Source: Planomonospora parontospora (GTDB taxonomy: Bacteria; Actinomycetota; Actinomycetes; Streptosporangiales; Streptosporangiaceae). Taken from it: 64,000 nt of DNA. Shown in pieces: positions 1 to 8,085 of the stretch; positions within the stretch are counted from its first letter, which is position 1; the number at the start of each line of letters is the position of its first letter. Made by a program: the position numbers and the translations under genes. The stretch covers positions 124,001-188,000 of the forward strand of contig BMQD01000016.1 of NCBI GenBank assembly GCA_014647935.1. The letters are read 5' to 3'. The notes beneath the pieces were generated by a model. It was not told the DNA's origin, ran no database searches, and was given only the letters and a program-made list of their open reading frames with translations.

Positions 1-312
1 CTGGGGTCCGTCCTGGCCTGGGCGCAGGAGCGGCTGGACGCCCCGCTCACGGTGGCCGATCTCGCGGCGCACGCCGCGGTCAGCCCGGCGACACTGCACC
101 GCCGCTTCCGGGCGCAGCTGGGCACCACGCCGCTGGCGTGGCTCACCGGGGAACGGCTCACCCTGGCCTGCCGGCTGATCGAGCGGGGCGAGCCGCGCTT
201 CGAGATGGTCGCCCGGCGCAGCGGGCTGGGCACCGCCGCCAATCTGCGCGCGCTGATGCGCCGCGAGATCGGGCTCACCCCCCTGGAGTACAGGCGCAGA
301 TTCGGACTCTAG
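1..312 (+). CDS. AraC-family regulator, C-terminal part (cut by window edge)
   Basis: Reading frame 1 is open from the first base to the TAG at 310-312, so only about the last 103 residues are visible and the start lies outside. The segment holds a double helix-turn-helix of the AraC/XylS type: a first helix-turn-helix around TVADLAAHAAVSPATLHRRF and a second around FEMVARRSGLGTAANLRALM, ending in the family's LTPLEYRRRF-type tail. In the GlxA-like branch such a domain follows a DJ-1/PfpI-like sensor domain, which cannot be checked here. Its stop overlaps the stop of the converging LacI gene in a shared CTAG. Target genes are unknown. Confidence 0.9.
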   Translation: MGSVLAWAQERLDAPLTVADLAAHAAVSPATLHRRFRAQLGTTPLAWLTGERLTLACRLIERGEPRFEMVARRSGLGTAANLRALMRREIGLTPLEYRRRFGL

Positions 313-1343
313 CGCTTAGGGGGAGCGGTGCTGCTGCGGACGACGAGCTCCGTGGCGAACTCGAGGCGGTTTCGCTGCAGGGGATCGCCTTCGGCGAGCG
401 TCACCAGCATGGCGGTGGCCGCCGCCGCCATCTCGGTGAGCGGCTGGCGGATCGTGGTCAGCGGCGGGATGGCCCATCGCATCGACGGCATGTCGTCGAA
501 ACCGATGACGCTCAGGTCGTCGGGGACGCGGAGGCCCAGCTCGTGCGCCGCGTGGTAGACGCCGATGGCCTGGCCGTCGTTGCAGGTGAAGACGGCGGTG
601 GGCGGATCGGGCAGGCGCAGCAGCCGGCCGGTGTGCGTCAGGCCGTCCTGGATCTGGTAGTCGCCCTGGCAGATGAGGTCCTGGTCGACGGGCACACCGG
701 CCGTGTCCAGCGCGGCGCGGTAGCCGTCGAGCCGTGCGCGGCTGGACAGCGCGTGGGCGGGGCCCGTGATGATCGCGATCCGCCGGTGCCCGAGCTCCAG
801 CAGGTGGCGGGTGGCCGAGAGCCCGCCGTTCCAGTTGCCCGCCCCGACCGAAGGGACCCGCTGGCCGTGGTCGCCGAGCGGGTCCAGCAGGACGAGGGGG
901 ATCTCCCGGGTGGTGAGCCTGTCGCGCTGAGCCTCGGTCAGGCTGGAGAAGACCGCGATGACGCCGGTCGGGCGGCGGTTGAGCACGTCCTCGATCCAGT
1001 CGTTCCCCGGGGTGTGCCGGCCTTGCAGCTCGGAGACCGCCACGGCCAGGCGGTGCTCGTGCGCGACCTGGCCGACCCCCTTGATGATCTCCGTCGGGTA
1101 GTCGCCCGCGAGCTCGTGGAAGACCAGCTCCACGACGGCGGCCGGACTGACGCGCCGCCGTTGCCTGCGGTAACCGTGCTCGCGGATGAGGTCTTCGATC
1201 AGGGCGCGGGTCTGCGGCGCCACCGCGGAGCGGCCGTTCACCACCTTCGAGACCGTCGCGGTGGACACTCCCGCGAGCTCGGCCAGCTGGGCCAGGGTCA
1301 ACGGTGCGGGGCCGGATGCGGCCGGCTCGTCGACAACGGTCAT
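309..1343 (-). CDS. LacI-family transcriptional regulator
   Basis: A 344-residue cytoplasmic repressor of the LacI/GalR family. Residues about 14-45 form the LacI helix-turn-helix and hinge (LAQLAELAGVSTATVSKVVN), and the rest is a periplasmic-binding-protein-like sugar sensor ending in the usual FDDMPSMRWAIPPLTTIRQP block. Length is normal for the family. Its ATG overlaps the TGA of the upstream MmyB-type gene (ATGA at 1340-1343), so the two are probably translated together, which is unusual because LacI genes normally sit alone or beside sugar genes. It is the only LacI-family gene in the window, so it is one candidate for the AGCGCT-centred operators at 5580, 28311 and 53873, but this is only a hypothesis. 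Confidence 0.95.
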   Translation of the reverse strand: MTVVDEPAASGPAPLTLAQLAELAGVSTATVSKVVNGRSAVAPQTRALIEDLIREHGYRRQRRRVSPAAVVELVFHELAGDYPTEIIKGVGQVAHEHRLAVAVSELQGRHTPGNDWIEDVLNRRPTGVIAVFSSLTEAQRDRLTTREIPLVLLDPLGDHGQRVPSVGAGNWNGGLSATRHLLELGHRRIAIITGPAHALSSRARLDGYRAALDTAGVPVDQDLICQGDYQIQDGLTHTGRLLRLPDPPTAVFTCNDGQAIGVYHAAHELGLRVPDDLSVIGFDDMPSMRWAIPPLTTIRQPLTEMAAAATAMLVTLAEGDPLQRNRLEFATELVVRSSTAPPKR

Positions 1344-2281
1344 GATGGCAGTCTAGTCGGCGGGGCGCCGGCGGCCCCGGCCTCGCTCCGGCCGCGGCCG
1401 GGTGACGCGTCCGGTTCCCGCACCGGCTCGAAGCCGGGCGCGGAGAGGCTGAGAAGGCGCAACGCGGACTCGGAGGGCGAACCCGGTTCGGCGCTGTAGG
1501 CGATGATCCGCTGCCCGAGGTCTCCGGGGATGAGAAGGTTCTCGAAATGCAGCTCCATCGGGCCGACGACCGGGTGGTGGAAGTGCTTGACCCCCGAGGT
1601 GCACGTGCGCACCGGGTGCCGGGCCCAGCGCGCGGCGAACTCCTCGCTCCGGATGACGAGCCCGCCGACGAGCTCGGCCAGACTGCGGTCGTCCGGATGG
1701 CGTCCCGCCGCCAGGCGCAGGGAGGCGACGGCGAGCGTGGCCTCCTCGGACCAGTCCGGGTAGAGCTCGCGGAAGTGCTCGTCGAGGAAGAGCATCCGGG
1801 TCAGGTTGGGCCGCGCGGCCGGGCCGCCGGGAGCGGCGGGATCGAGGTGACCGGCGAGCAGCGCGTGGCCGAGCCGGTTCCAGGCCAGGATGTCGTTCCT
1901 GCGGTCCAGCACCAGGGCGGGCACCTCGGTCATCGCGTCCAGCAGCCGCCGGGCCGAGCGGGTGGCGTGCTCGGGCCGGGGCGAGGCGGGCCGCGCGGAC
2001 GCCGGCGGCCGGGCCAGGCGCTTGAGATGGACCGTCTCGTCCTCGGTCAGCCGCAGGGCGCGGGCCAGCGCGTCGAGCACGGAGTCGGAGGCACCCGCCG
2101 CCCGCCCCTGCTCCAGGCGTGTGTAGTGGGTCACGCTCACCCCCGCGAGCATCGCGAGTTCCTCGCGGCGCAGCCCTGACACGCGACGGCGCGTGCCGTA
2201 CGCCTTGAGCCCCAGTTCCTCCGGGCTCAGCCGGGCCCGCCGGTTCTTGAGGAAATCACCCAGTTCGCTCTTCGTGTCCAT
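1340..2281 (-). CDS. MmyB-type XRE transcriptional regulator
   Basis: A 313-residue DNA-binding protein. An N-terminal XRE helix-turn-helix (about residues 30-85, with RRVSGLRREELAMLAGVS and YTRLEQGR) is followed by the MmyB-like ligand-binding domain (about 105-275, with NDILAWNRLGHALL and LRLAAGRHPDD). Family members bind fatty acid-like ligands and commonly control a neighbouring dehydrogenase or exporter. ATG at 2281 is chosen because GGAA precedes it; an in-frame ATG at 2290 has no visible ribosome site. It is divergent from the MFS gene across about 160 bases holding a 15-base palindrome, so control of that exporter is likely. The C-terminal 40 residues are low-complexity. Confidence 0.92.
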   Translation of the reverse strand: MDTKSELGDFLKNRRARLSPEELGLKAYGTRRRVSGLRREELAMLAGVSVTHYTRLEQGRAAGASDSVLDALARALRLTEDETVHLKRLARPPASARPASPRPEHATRSARRLLDAMTEVPALVLDRRNDILAWNRLGHALLAGHLDPAAPGGPAARPNLTRMLFLDEHFRELYPDWSEEATLAVASLRLAAGRHPDDRSLAELVGGLVIRSEEFAARWARHPVRTCTSGVKHFHHPVVGPMELHFENLLIPGDLGQRIIAYSAEPGSPSESALRLLSLSAPGFEPVREPDASPGRGRSEAGAAGAPPTRLPS

Positions 2282-2328
2282 AGGTTCCATGATGCGCGCC
2301 GGGAACCGCGGAGAGGCGGCGGAAGCCT

Positions 2329-2343
2329 GGTCATGGAATGACC
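2329..2343. promoter_or_regulatory. Palindrome GGTCAT-GGA-ATGACC, putative MmyB operator
   Basis: A perfect 6-base inverted repeat with a 3-base centre lies in the divergent region between the MmyB-type regulator and the MFS gene. The position fits an operator controlling both; the assignment to this regulator is inference. Confidence 0.45.
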
Positions 2344-2401
2344 ACCCTCGCGGACACCGGCCTGCGCCTGGTCCTGGCCGGCCGCCGGGAGACCGATGAG
2401 T

Positions 2402-2429
2402 CTTCTCTCGTCACGGCAACCGAGAGAAG
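2402..2429 (+). promoter_or_regulatory. Hairpin whose 3' arm contains the purine-rich Shine-Dalgarno stretch of the MFS gene
   Basis: CTTCTCTCG (2402-2410) and CGAGAGAAG (2421-2429) form a perfect 9-bp stem with a 10-base loop. The 3' arm is the only GAGAGAAGG-type ribosome-binding sequence before the ATG at 2443, so folding of the leader would hide it. A role in translational control is inferred from position only. Confidence 0.5.
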
Positions 2430-2442
2430 GGCTTCACCGATC

Positions 2443-3945
2443 ATGCCGACCACTGACACCAGCGACACCGCCGACACCACGGACACCGCCGGGACCACGG
2501 ACACTGCCGGGACCGCGCGCGCCCCCGGCGCCGGGGCCGCACCGCCGGGTGCGCCCCGGAGACTCACTCCCCGGCTGCTGCTGGTGCTGGTCCTCCTGCT
2601 GGCCGCCCAGTTCATGCTGGCGGTGGACTTCTCCATCCTCAACGTGGCACTGCCGGTCATCGGCGAAGGACTGGGATTCCCGCTGGCTCACCTGCAGTGG
2701 GTCGCCACCGCCTTCGCACTCTGCGCCGCCGGGTTCACCCTGCTGTTCGGCAGGCTGGCGGATCTCTTCGGCCGTCGCAGGATCTTCCTGGGCGGGCTCG
2801 CCGTACTGGGCGCCGCCTCGCTGATCGGAGGCCTGGCGCAGAGCCCGGAAGTACTGATCGTCGCCCGCGTCCTCCAGGGGCTGGCCACTGCGGCGGTCAC
2901 CCCGGCCGGGCTCTCCCTGCTGACCACGTCCTTCCCGGAAGGCCCGCTGCGGGAGCGGGCGCTCGGCCTCAACGGCGCGCTGATGTCGGCCGGTTTCACC
3001 ACCGGGGCCGTCCTGGGCGGGGTGCTGACCGACCTGTTCTCCTGGCGGTGGGCGTTCTTCGTCAACGTGCCGGTGGCCGTGCTCGTACTCGTCGCCGCCC
3101 CCATCGTGATCAAGGAGTCCAGGCCGGCGAGCAGGCCTCGGCTGGACGTGCCCGGTGCGGTCAGCGTCACCCTCGGTCTGCTCGCCGTCGTCTTCGGCCT
3201 CACCCAGGCCGGGGAGCACGGCTGGGGCACGGCCGAGGCCCTCGTCCCGCTGGCCGCGGGCGGACTGCTGCTGGTCGTGTTCCACCTCGTCGAACTCCGG
3301 TCGGACGCGCCCCTGGTGCCCCCCGCGGTACTGGGCAGGCGGACGGTCGCCTGGGGGAACGTCGCCGGGCTCATCGCTTTCCTGACCGAGACGTCGCTGG
3401 TCTTCCTGCTGACGCTCTACCTGCAGAACGTGCTGGGCTTCTCGCCGCTGGCGGCGGGGCTCTCCTTCGGGGTGCTCGGAGCCGGCACCGTCGTCGGCGG
3501 CTCGATCGCGCCGCGGATCATCGGCAGGATCGGCGCCCGCTCGGCGCTCGTCACCGGAGGGCTGGTGCAGGCGGTCTTCACCGTCGCGCTGCTCGGCCTG
3601 GGGGACGACCGCTCCTGGATGTGGCTGCTGCTGGCCGCCACCTTCGCCGGCGGCGTCGGCAACATGCTGGTCATCGTCGGATTCATGATCACCGCCACCT
3701 CCGGCCTGCCCGACCACGAGCAGGGCCTGGCGACCGGCCTGGCCACCATGACCCAGCAGGTCGGCATCACCATGGGCACCCCGATCATGAGCGCGATCGC
3801 CACGTCGGCGATCACCGGTACCTCCGCGTCGGCCGTGCTCGGTGGACTGAAGGCGGCCATCGCGGTGAACGCCGCCCTCGTGCTGCTGGGAGTCCTCACC
3901 AGCCTGCTCTTCCTGCGCGAGCGGGCTCTCCGCCGCCGGCGGTGA
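2443..3945 (+). CDS. MFS drug exporter, DHA2 (14-TM, EmrB/QacA) type
   Basis: A 500-residue inner-membrane proton antiporter of the DHA2 group, which typically exports drugs, dyes or metabolites. Residues 1-40 are a Thr/Asp/Ala-rich tail built from short TDTAG-like repeats; about 14 hydrophobic segments follow. The family motif VDFSILNVALP is at 61-71 and motif A (GRLADLFGRRR) at 103-113, with a later VNVPVAV motif. The frame is open from an ATG at 2338, but I prefer 2443 because the only purine-rich ribosome site (2422-2430) precedes it and the protein then has a normal length; spacing is long, so the start is uncertain. Divergent from the MmyB-type regulator, its likely controller. Confidence 0.92.
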   Translation: MPTTDTSDTADTTDTAGTTDTAGTARAPGAGAAPPGAPRRLTPRLLLVLVLLLAAQFMLAVDFSILNVALPVIGEGLGFPLAHLQWVATAFALCAAGFTLLFGRLADLFGRRRIFLGGLAVLGAASLIGGLAQSPEVLIVARVLQGLATAAVTPAGLSLLTTSFPEGPLRERALGLNGALMSAGFTTGAVLGGVLTDLFSWRWAFFVNVPVAVLVLVAAPIVIKESRPASRPRLDVPGAVSVTLGLLAVVFGLTQAGEHGWGTAEALVPLAAGGLLLVVFHLVELRSDAPLVPPAVLGRRTVAWGNVAGLIAFLTETSLVFLLTLYLQNVLGFSPLAAGLSFGVLGAGTVVGGSIAPRIIGRIGARSALVTGGLVQAVFTVALLGLGDDRSWMWLLLAATFAGGVGNMLVIVGFMITATSGLPDHEQGLATGLATMTQQVGITMGTPIMSAIATSAITGTSASAVLGGLKAAIAVNAALVLLGVLTSLLFLRERALRRRR

Positions 3946-4007
3946 CGGCGCGGACGCACCACCGCGGCGGACGGCACCGACATGGCGCCGCCCGCCGCCT
4001 GGATGCC

Positions 4008-4037
4008 GTCCGGGCCGGAGGCGCCTCCGGCCCGGAC
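4008..4037. terminator. Perfect 30-base palindrome, likely bidirectional terminator
   Basis: Two 15-base arms (4008-4022 and 4023-4037, beginning GTCCGGGCCGG) pair perfectly. The element sits between the converging ends of the MFS and GH43 genes, as expected for a shared terminator. There is no T-tract, as is common in actinomycetes. Confidence 0.7.
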
Positions 4038-4044
4038 GCGGTGG

Positions 4045-5517
4045 TCATTCCAGGATGAAGGAGGCGCTGTCCCGGAAGGCGGCTGTGCCGTCGTTCCGCT
4101 CGACCCAGACCAGGCCGGCGCGGTGGCGCAGGAAGTAGCCGGGGAAGTTGGCCGACTCCAGGGAGACCGTGCCCGATCCTGAGAGGCCGCTGCGGCGGGT
4201 GAAGCTCGCGTCCGCCCTGAACAGGCTCGTGCCGTCGTTCTTCTCCACCCATGCCGCGAAGCCGCGGTGGCGCAGGAAGTAGCCGGGGAAGTTGGTCGAC
4301 TCCAGGGAGACCGTGCCCGATCCCGAGAGGCCGGTGACGAGCCGGAACTGCGAGTCGGCCAGCGGCGTGACGTCCGCTTCCAGGCGTACCCGGTACTCCC
4401 AGTGGCGGATCGCACCGCCGGCGGTGCCGTAGGACGTCAACCGCACCGGGGTGGCCCCGTCGGGCACCGGGATCCCGAAGTCGGGAGTGCCGTCGGACCT
4501 CCAGTGGACCTTCTGCACCCGGGTGCGGCGGTTGGGGTCGCCGAGCGGATCGCCGGTGATGTCCCGGTAGTTGCGGTCGTGGTAGACGAGGATGTCGCTC
4601 TGCCCGTCCTCGGAGACGGTGAAGGAGTTGTGGCCGGGGCCGTACTGGCCGGTCGCCGCGCTGGTGGCGAAGACCGGGGCGGCGCTCTTCGTCCAGGAGG
4701 AGGCCTGCAGCGGGTCGGCCGAGGCCGGTGCGGTCAGCATGCCGAGGCAGTAGTTGGCGTCGGTCGCGCTGGCGGAGTAGGTGAGGAAGAGCCGTCCGTT
4801 GCGCTGCAGCACCGCGGGGCCCTCGGCCACCTTGTGGCCGCGCGTCTCCCAGGCCAGCGTCGGCACGGTCAGCCTGGTCACGGCGCCGGTGATCGTCCAC
4901 GGGCTGGCGCCCATGCGGGCGATGTACAGGTTGGAGTTGGTGGCGATGCCGGGCTCCTGCTGAGCCCAGAGCAGGTAGCGCACGCCGTTCGCGATGAAGG
5001 TGGTGGCGTCCAGGGCGAAGGTGTCCCAGGGGGTGGCGATCCTGCCCCGCTCGGTCCAGCCGCCGGTCAGGGGGTCGGCGGCGGAGCTCTCCAGGACATA
5101 CATCCGGATCTTCCAGACGTCGTCGGCGCGGCCGGCGGCGAAGTAGACGTACCACTTGCCGTTGATGAAGTGGATCTCCGGCGCCCAGATGTGCGCCCCC
5201 ATCTCGCCGCTGGTGTGCCTGCGCCAGATGACCGTCTCGGGGGCGCTCGCCAGGCCCTGGATGCTGGTCGCCCGGCGCAGCACGATGCGGTCGTACTCCG
5301 GGACGGTCGCGGTGAAGTAGTAGTAGCCGTCGGTGTGCCGGAAGATGTGCGGGTCGGCGCGCTGCGCGGCCAGCGGGTTGGTGTACTGCACGGCGGGGGA
5401 GGCCTGGGCCGCGCCGGCCGGCAGCAGCGCGGCGAGCACGGTGAGCAGCGCGGTCACGGCGATGGCCGCCCTCCGGTACGGGGACGGGGGGTGCGGGGGG
5501 CGGGACGTCGCGGGCAT
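4045..5517 (-). CDS. Secreted GH43 alpha-L-arabinofuranosidase-like enzyme with AbfB (CBM42) domain
   Basis: A 490-residue exported glycoside hydrolase. Residues 1-39 are a Sec signal peptide ending AAQA. A five-bladed GH43 catalytic domain follows: the conserved RADPHIF near residue 54 carries the predicted general base, and VAEGPAVL carries the predicted catalytic acid Glu. The last about 130 residues hold two beta-trefoil repeats (SGTVSLES-NFPGYFLRHR) typical of the arabinose-binding AbfB domain. It should release arabinose from arabinan or arabinoxylan side chains outside the cell. ATG at 5517 has AAAGGA 7 bases upstream; the frame opens further upstream at 5598 without such a site. A LacI-type operator lies 63 bases before the start. 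Confidence 0.92.
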   Translation of the reverse strand: MPATSRPPHPPSPYRRAAIAVTALLTVLAALLPAGAAQASPAVQYTNPLAAQRADPHIFRHTDGYYYFTATVPEYDRIVLRRATSIQGLASAPETVIWRRHTSGEMGAHIWAPEIHFINGKWYVYFAAGRADDVWKIRMYVLESSAADPLTGGWTERGRIATPWDTFALDATTFIANGVRYLLWAQQEPGIATNSNLYIARMGASPWTITGAVTRLTVPTLAWETRGHKVAEGPAVLQRNGRLFLTYSASATDANYCLGMLTAPASADPLQASSWTKSAAPVFATSAATGQYGPGHNSFTVSEDGQSDILVYHDRNYRDITGDPLGDPNRRTRVQKVHWRSDGTPDFGIPVPDGATPVRLTSYGTAGGAIRHWEYRVRLEADVTPLADSQFRLVTGLSGSGTVSLESTNFPGYFLRHRGFAAWVEKNDGTSLFRADASFTRRSGLSGSGTVSLESANFPGYFLRHRAGLVWVERNDGTAAFRDSASFILE

Positions 5518-5579
5518 CGGCTGGTCCTTTCCATGCGGAGGTCTCCCTCCGGGGGTGAAGGCGCGGGCGGGCCGGTGGA

Positions 5580-5593
5580 TGTGAGCGCTAACA
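5580..5593. promoter_or_regulatory. LacI-type operator TGTGAGCGCTAACA upstream of GH43
   Basis: A 14-base near-palindrome centred on AGCGCT. The identical 14-mer recurs at 28311-28324 before the pectate lyase, in the same orientation relative to the gene. Even-length palindromes with a central CG are characteristic of LacI-family sugar repressors; the binding protein is not known. Confidence 0.7.
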
Positions 5594-5755
5594 ATCACTG
5601 ACGCCGTGACGCGGCGACGGATTTCTCCGGGACGATTCGTAACCCGGGCCTCACGCGGCTGTCAATGCCCGCGGCGGCGCGGCAGCCGTCTCCAAGTGGG
5701 CCGCAAGTCCGGCGGATCACGATGTCCGCGGAGTTCCCCGACGGAAGGAGCAGAC

Positions 5756-5887
5756 ATGCGGATGATCAGAAGGATGGGGATGCTGGCGGTCGCGCTGGCC
5801 GTACCGCTCTTCGTCGTGCTGATGAGCGGTACGGCGGAGGCCATCCGCATCGCCAACCACTGCGAACCGCCCCTTGACGCCGACTGA
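5756..5887 (+). CDS. Small exported peptide precursor (43 aa)
   Basis: An ATG preceded at 5 bases by a strong GGAAGGAG (5742-5750) opens a 43-residue ORF. Residues 1-29 look like a classic Sec signal peptide: Arg-rich start, hydrophobic core MLAVALAVPLFVVLM, and a TAEA cleavage site. The predicted mature product is only 14 residues (IRIANHCEPPLDAD) with a single Cys. The stop region overlaps the TTG start of the TPR gene by 14 bases in another frame, indicating coupled translation. I recognise no family. The arrangement is compatible with a secreted signalling peptide, but no function is demonstrated. Confidence 0.7.
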   Translation: MRMIRRMGMLAVALAVPLFVVLMSGTAEAIRIANHCEPPLDAD

Positions 5888-6824
5888 GCGGCTCGTACGG
5901 CGCCGCCGGATCCGGGTGATCCGGCGGTGCCTGCTCCGCGGGGGCTACTGCTGCGAACGCGGCTGGTACGCCGAGGGCGAGCGATGGGCCCGGCGGGCGG
6001 ATCGAGTGCTCCGCCGGACGGACCCCGCCGGGCGGGCCCCGCTCCTGGTGGAGCTGGCGACGCTCTGGCACGGGCTCACCCGGTACGCGGACGCGTACGG
6101 GTGCGCCCGCGAGGCGGCGGAACTGCTGACCGGGCTCCCTCCAGGTCCGGGGCGCGACGGGCCGCTCGCCGACGCACTGGTCCGGATGGGCGACGTCGGC
6201 CGCAGGCAGGCCCGGTACGGCGAGGCCGAAGGACACCTGCGCCGCGCGCTGGCCCTGGTGGGCGAGGCCGACCACGCGCGGAGGGCGGCCGTCCGGCTGA
6301 CTCTCGGGGTGCTGTGCAAGGAGACCGGCCGCCACGACGAGGCCGGCGCCCGGTACCGGGAGGCGCTGCTCCTACTGGAACGGCACGGCGGGGATCCCCT
6401 GATGGAGGCCGACGCCCGGCACAACCTGGCGGGGCTCGCGCACGCCCGGGGCGTCCCCGGCGGCGAGGAGCACGCCAGAGCCGCGATCGGGCTCCGGAGC
6501 GGAGTGCTCGGCCCCGCCCACCCGCAGGTGGCCGGAGACCTGGCGGTACTCGGCGCGGTGCTCGCGGCCGAGGGCAGGCACGACGAGGCAGAGGAGGCGC
6601 TGCTCCGGGCCGAGGCCGTCTTCCGCCGGCGTCTGGGAGCCGACCACTACGAGGTGGCGGTGTGCCTGGTGAACCTGGCGCACCTGGACGCGCTCCGGGG
6701 CCGTGCCCGGGAGGCCGGGCGGCGGTACCGGGAGGCCCTGCGCATCAAACGCCTCGCGCTCGGCGACGACCACCCGGAGGTGGCGCGCCTGGCGGCGGCG
6801 GTGAGGGACTGGCCGCCGTCCTGA
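5874..6824 (+). CDS. TPR-repeat protein coupled to the small exported peptide
   Basis: A 316-residue cytoplasmic protein made almost entirely of tetratricopeptide repeats of the kinesin-light-chain type (units such as LADALVRMGDVGRRQARYGEAEGHLRRALAL and HPEVARLAA, about every 42 residues). There is no helix-turn-helix, enzyme domain or membrane segment. TPR folds bind peptides or protein partners. The TTG start at 5874 lies inside the 3' end of the 43-residue peptide gene, so expression is probably coupled. TPR sensors in Gram-positive bacteria often bind exported-and-reimported peptides, which makes the pairing suggestive, but the lack of an output domain means a partner would be needed. Confidence 0.85.
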   Translation: MTPTERLVRRRRIRVIRRCLLRGGYCCERGWYAEGERWARRADRVLRRTDPAGRAPLLVELATLWHGLTRYADAYGCAREAAELLTGLPPGPGRDGPLADALVRMGDVGRRQARYGEAEGHLRRALALVGEADHARRAAVRLTLGVLCKETGRHDEAGARYREALLLLERHGGDPLMEADARHNLAGLAHARGVPGGEEHARAAIGLRSGVLGPAHPQVAGDLAVLGAVLAAEGRHDEAEEALLRAEAVFRRRLGADHYEVAVCLVNLAHLDALRGRAREAGRRYREALRIKRLALGDDHPEVARLAAAVRDWPPS

Positions 6825-6905
6825 GCGGCGTCGTCAGGGGAGGGCCGGGTGCGGCCGGTGGGAGGCGGTCCTCCTCTCGACGCGGTCCTCCCCTCGCGGC
6901 GCCGG

Positions 6906-7898
6906 TCAGCGCCGGGAGCCCGGCGCGTCCCGCCGGCCGCCGTAGGCGAGTCTCGGCGGTTTCCCGCCGAACAGCTCGCTGACGGTGACGAACCGGTAGC
7001 CGCGCGCGGAGAGGCTCTTCAGCACCTTCGGGATCGCCTTCACCGTCGTGGGGTGGATGTCGTGGAACAGGATGACGGCCCCGGGAGCCGCCCCCTTGAT
7101 CGCCCTGCGTGCCACCGCGGAGCTGTCTCGGTGCCTCCAGTCCTCGGTGTCCACGCTCCACAGGACCACGGGACGCTTCGTCTGCCTGCGGACGGCGGTG
7201 TTGTGGGCGCCGTACGGCGGCCGGACGGTCTCCGGCGTGACGCCCGCCGCCCTCTCGACGGCCCGGTCGGTGCGGGCCAGGTCGGCGCGGATCGCGGCGG
7301 CCGGCAGCCTGGTGAGGTCGTGGTGGGACCAGGTGTGGTTGCCGATCTCGTGCCCGGCCTCGACCGCCCGCCGTACCACGCCGGGGTTCTCCGCGACGTT
7401 CCGACCGACCACGTAGAAGGTGGCGCGGGCGCGGTACGCCGCGAGGTGGCGCAGCAGCGTGCCGGTGTACCGGCCCGGACCGTCGTCGAAGGTGAGCGCC
7501 ACGCACTTGATCCGGCGGCAGTCGGCGGACGCCTGGGCGGCGGGTTCCTGCGCGGGGGCGGCGGGCGCGGCGGGCTTCTGCGCGGGTACGGCGGGCTTCT
7601 GCATCGGGACGGCGGGTACGGCGGGTTCCTGTGCGGGTAGGGCGGGCGCGGGCCGGGGCGGCGTCCCCGGTGCGGGGGAAGCGGTGCCCGGGGACGACGG
7701 CCGTGCGGCGGGAACGGGGGGCGCGGTCGGGCCGGCGCCGGCCGTCCCGGCCGCGGCGGAACCGGTCCCCTGGCCGGCGGCGCACACCGCCGTCAGGACG
7801 GCCGCGACGAGGAGTCTCGCGGAATCCCACCGCGCTCCCGCCCGCACCGGCCGGCGCCGCCGCGCCGTGCTCTTCGTCGACTCCCCGGTGAACCGCAT
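6906..7898 (-). CDS. Secreted polysaccharide deacetylase (CE4, NodB domain)
   Basis: A 330-residue exported or membrane-anchored deacetylase acting on N-acetylated glycans such as peptidoglycan or chitin oligomers. One hydrophobic export segment lies near residues 24-45, followed by a long Pro/Ala-rich linker with QKPA/QEPA repeats (about 55-125), then the NodB domain with all five motifs: TFDDGPG (catalytic Asp and metal Asp), HTWSHHDL (metal His pair), RPPYGAHN, WSVDTEDW and ILFHDIH (catalytic His). ATG at 7898 is preferred because GGAG lies upstream and the signal then starts normally; the frame opens 24 codons earlier. The exact substrate cannot be told. Confidence 0.93.
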   Translation of the reverse strand: MRFTGESTKSTARRRRPVRAGARWDSARLLVAAVLTAVCAAGQGTGSAAAGTAGAGPTAPPVPAARPSSPGTASPAPGTPPRPAPALPAQEPAVPAVPMQKPAVPAQKPAAPAAPAQEPAAQASADCRRIKCVALTFDDGPGRYTGTLLRHLAAYRARATFYVVGRNVAENPGVVRRAVEAGHEIGNHTWSHHDLTRLPAAAIRADLARTDRAVERAAGVTPETVRPPYGAHNTAVRRQTKRPVVLWSVDTEDWRHRDSSAVARRAIKGAAPGAVILFHDIHPTTVKAIPKVLKSLSARGYRFVTVSELFGGKPPRLAYGGRRDAPGSRR

Positions 7899-8085
7899 CC
7901 CGCACGCTCCAGCTCTCCGGAACGGCACCGGCGCCCTGGTGGAGCCGGACCGTTCCAACGGGTTCGACAACCGCTGCGCGCATATGGTTCGGAACGAATT
8001 CGCCGCCGTGCGGTGCTCTCCGGGCGGTGTTCTCCGGGCGGTGGCGCGCGGGAGTCGGAACGCCGTCCCGCGGAGCGCCCCGGCG

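Noticed and set aside
2338-2442. N-terminal extension of the MFS exporter from ATG 2338
   Set aside because: It begins inside a palindrome, lacks a well-spaced ribosome site and adds 35 residues unlike any exporter.
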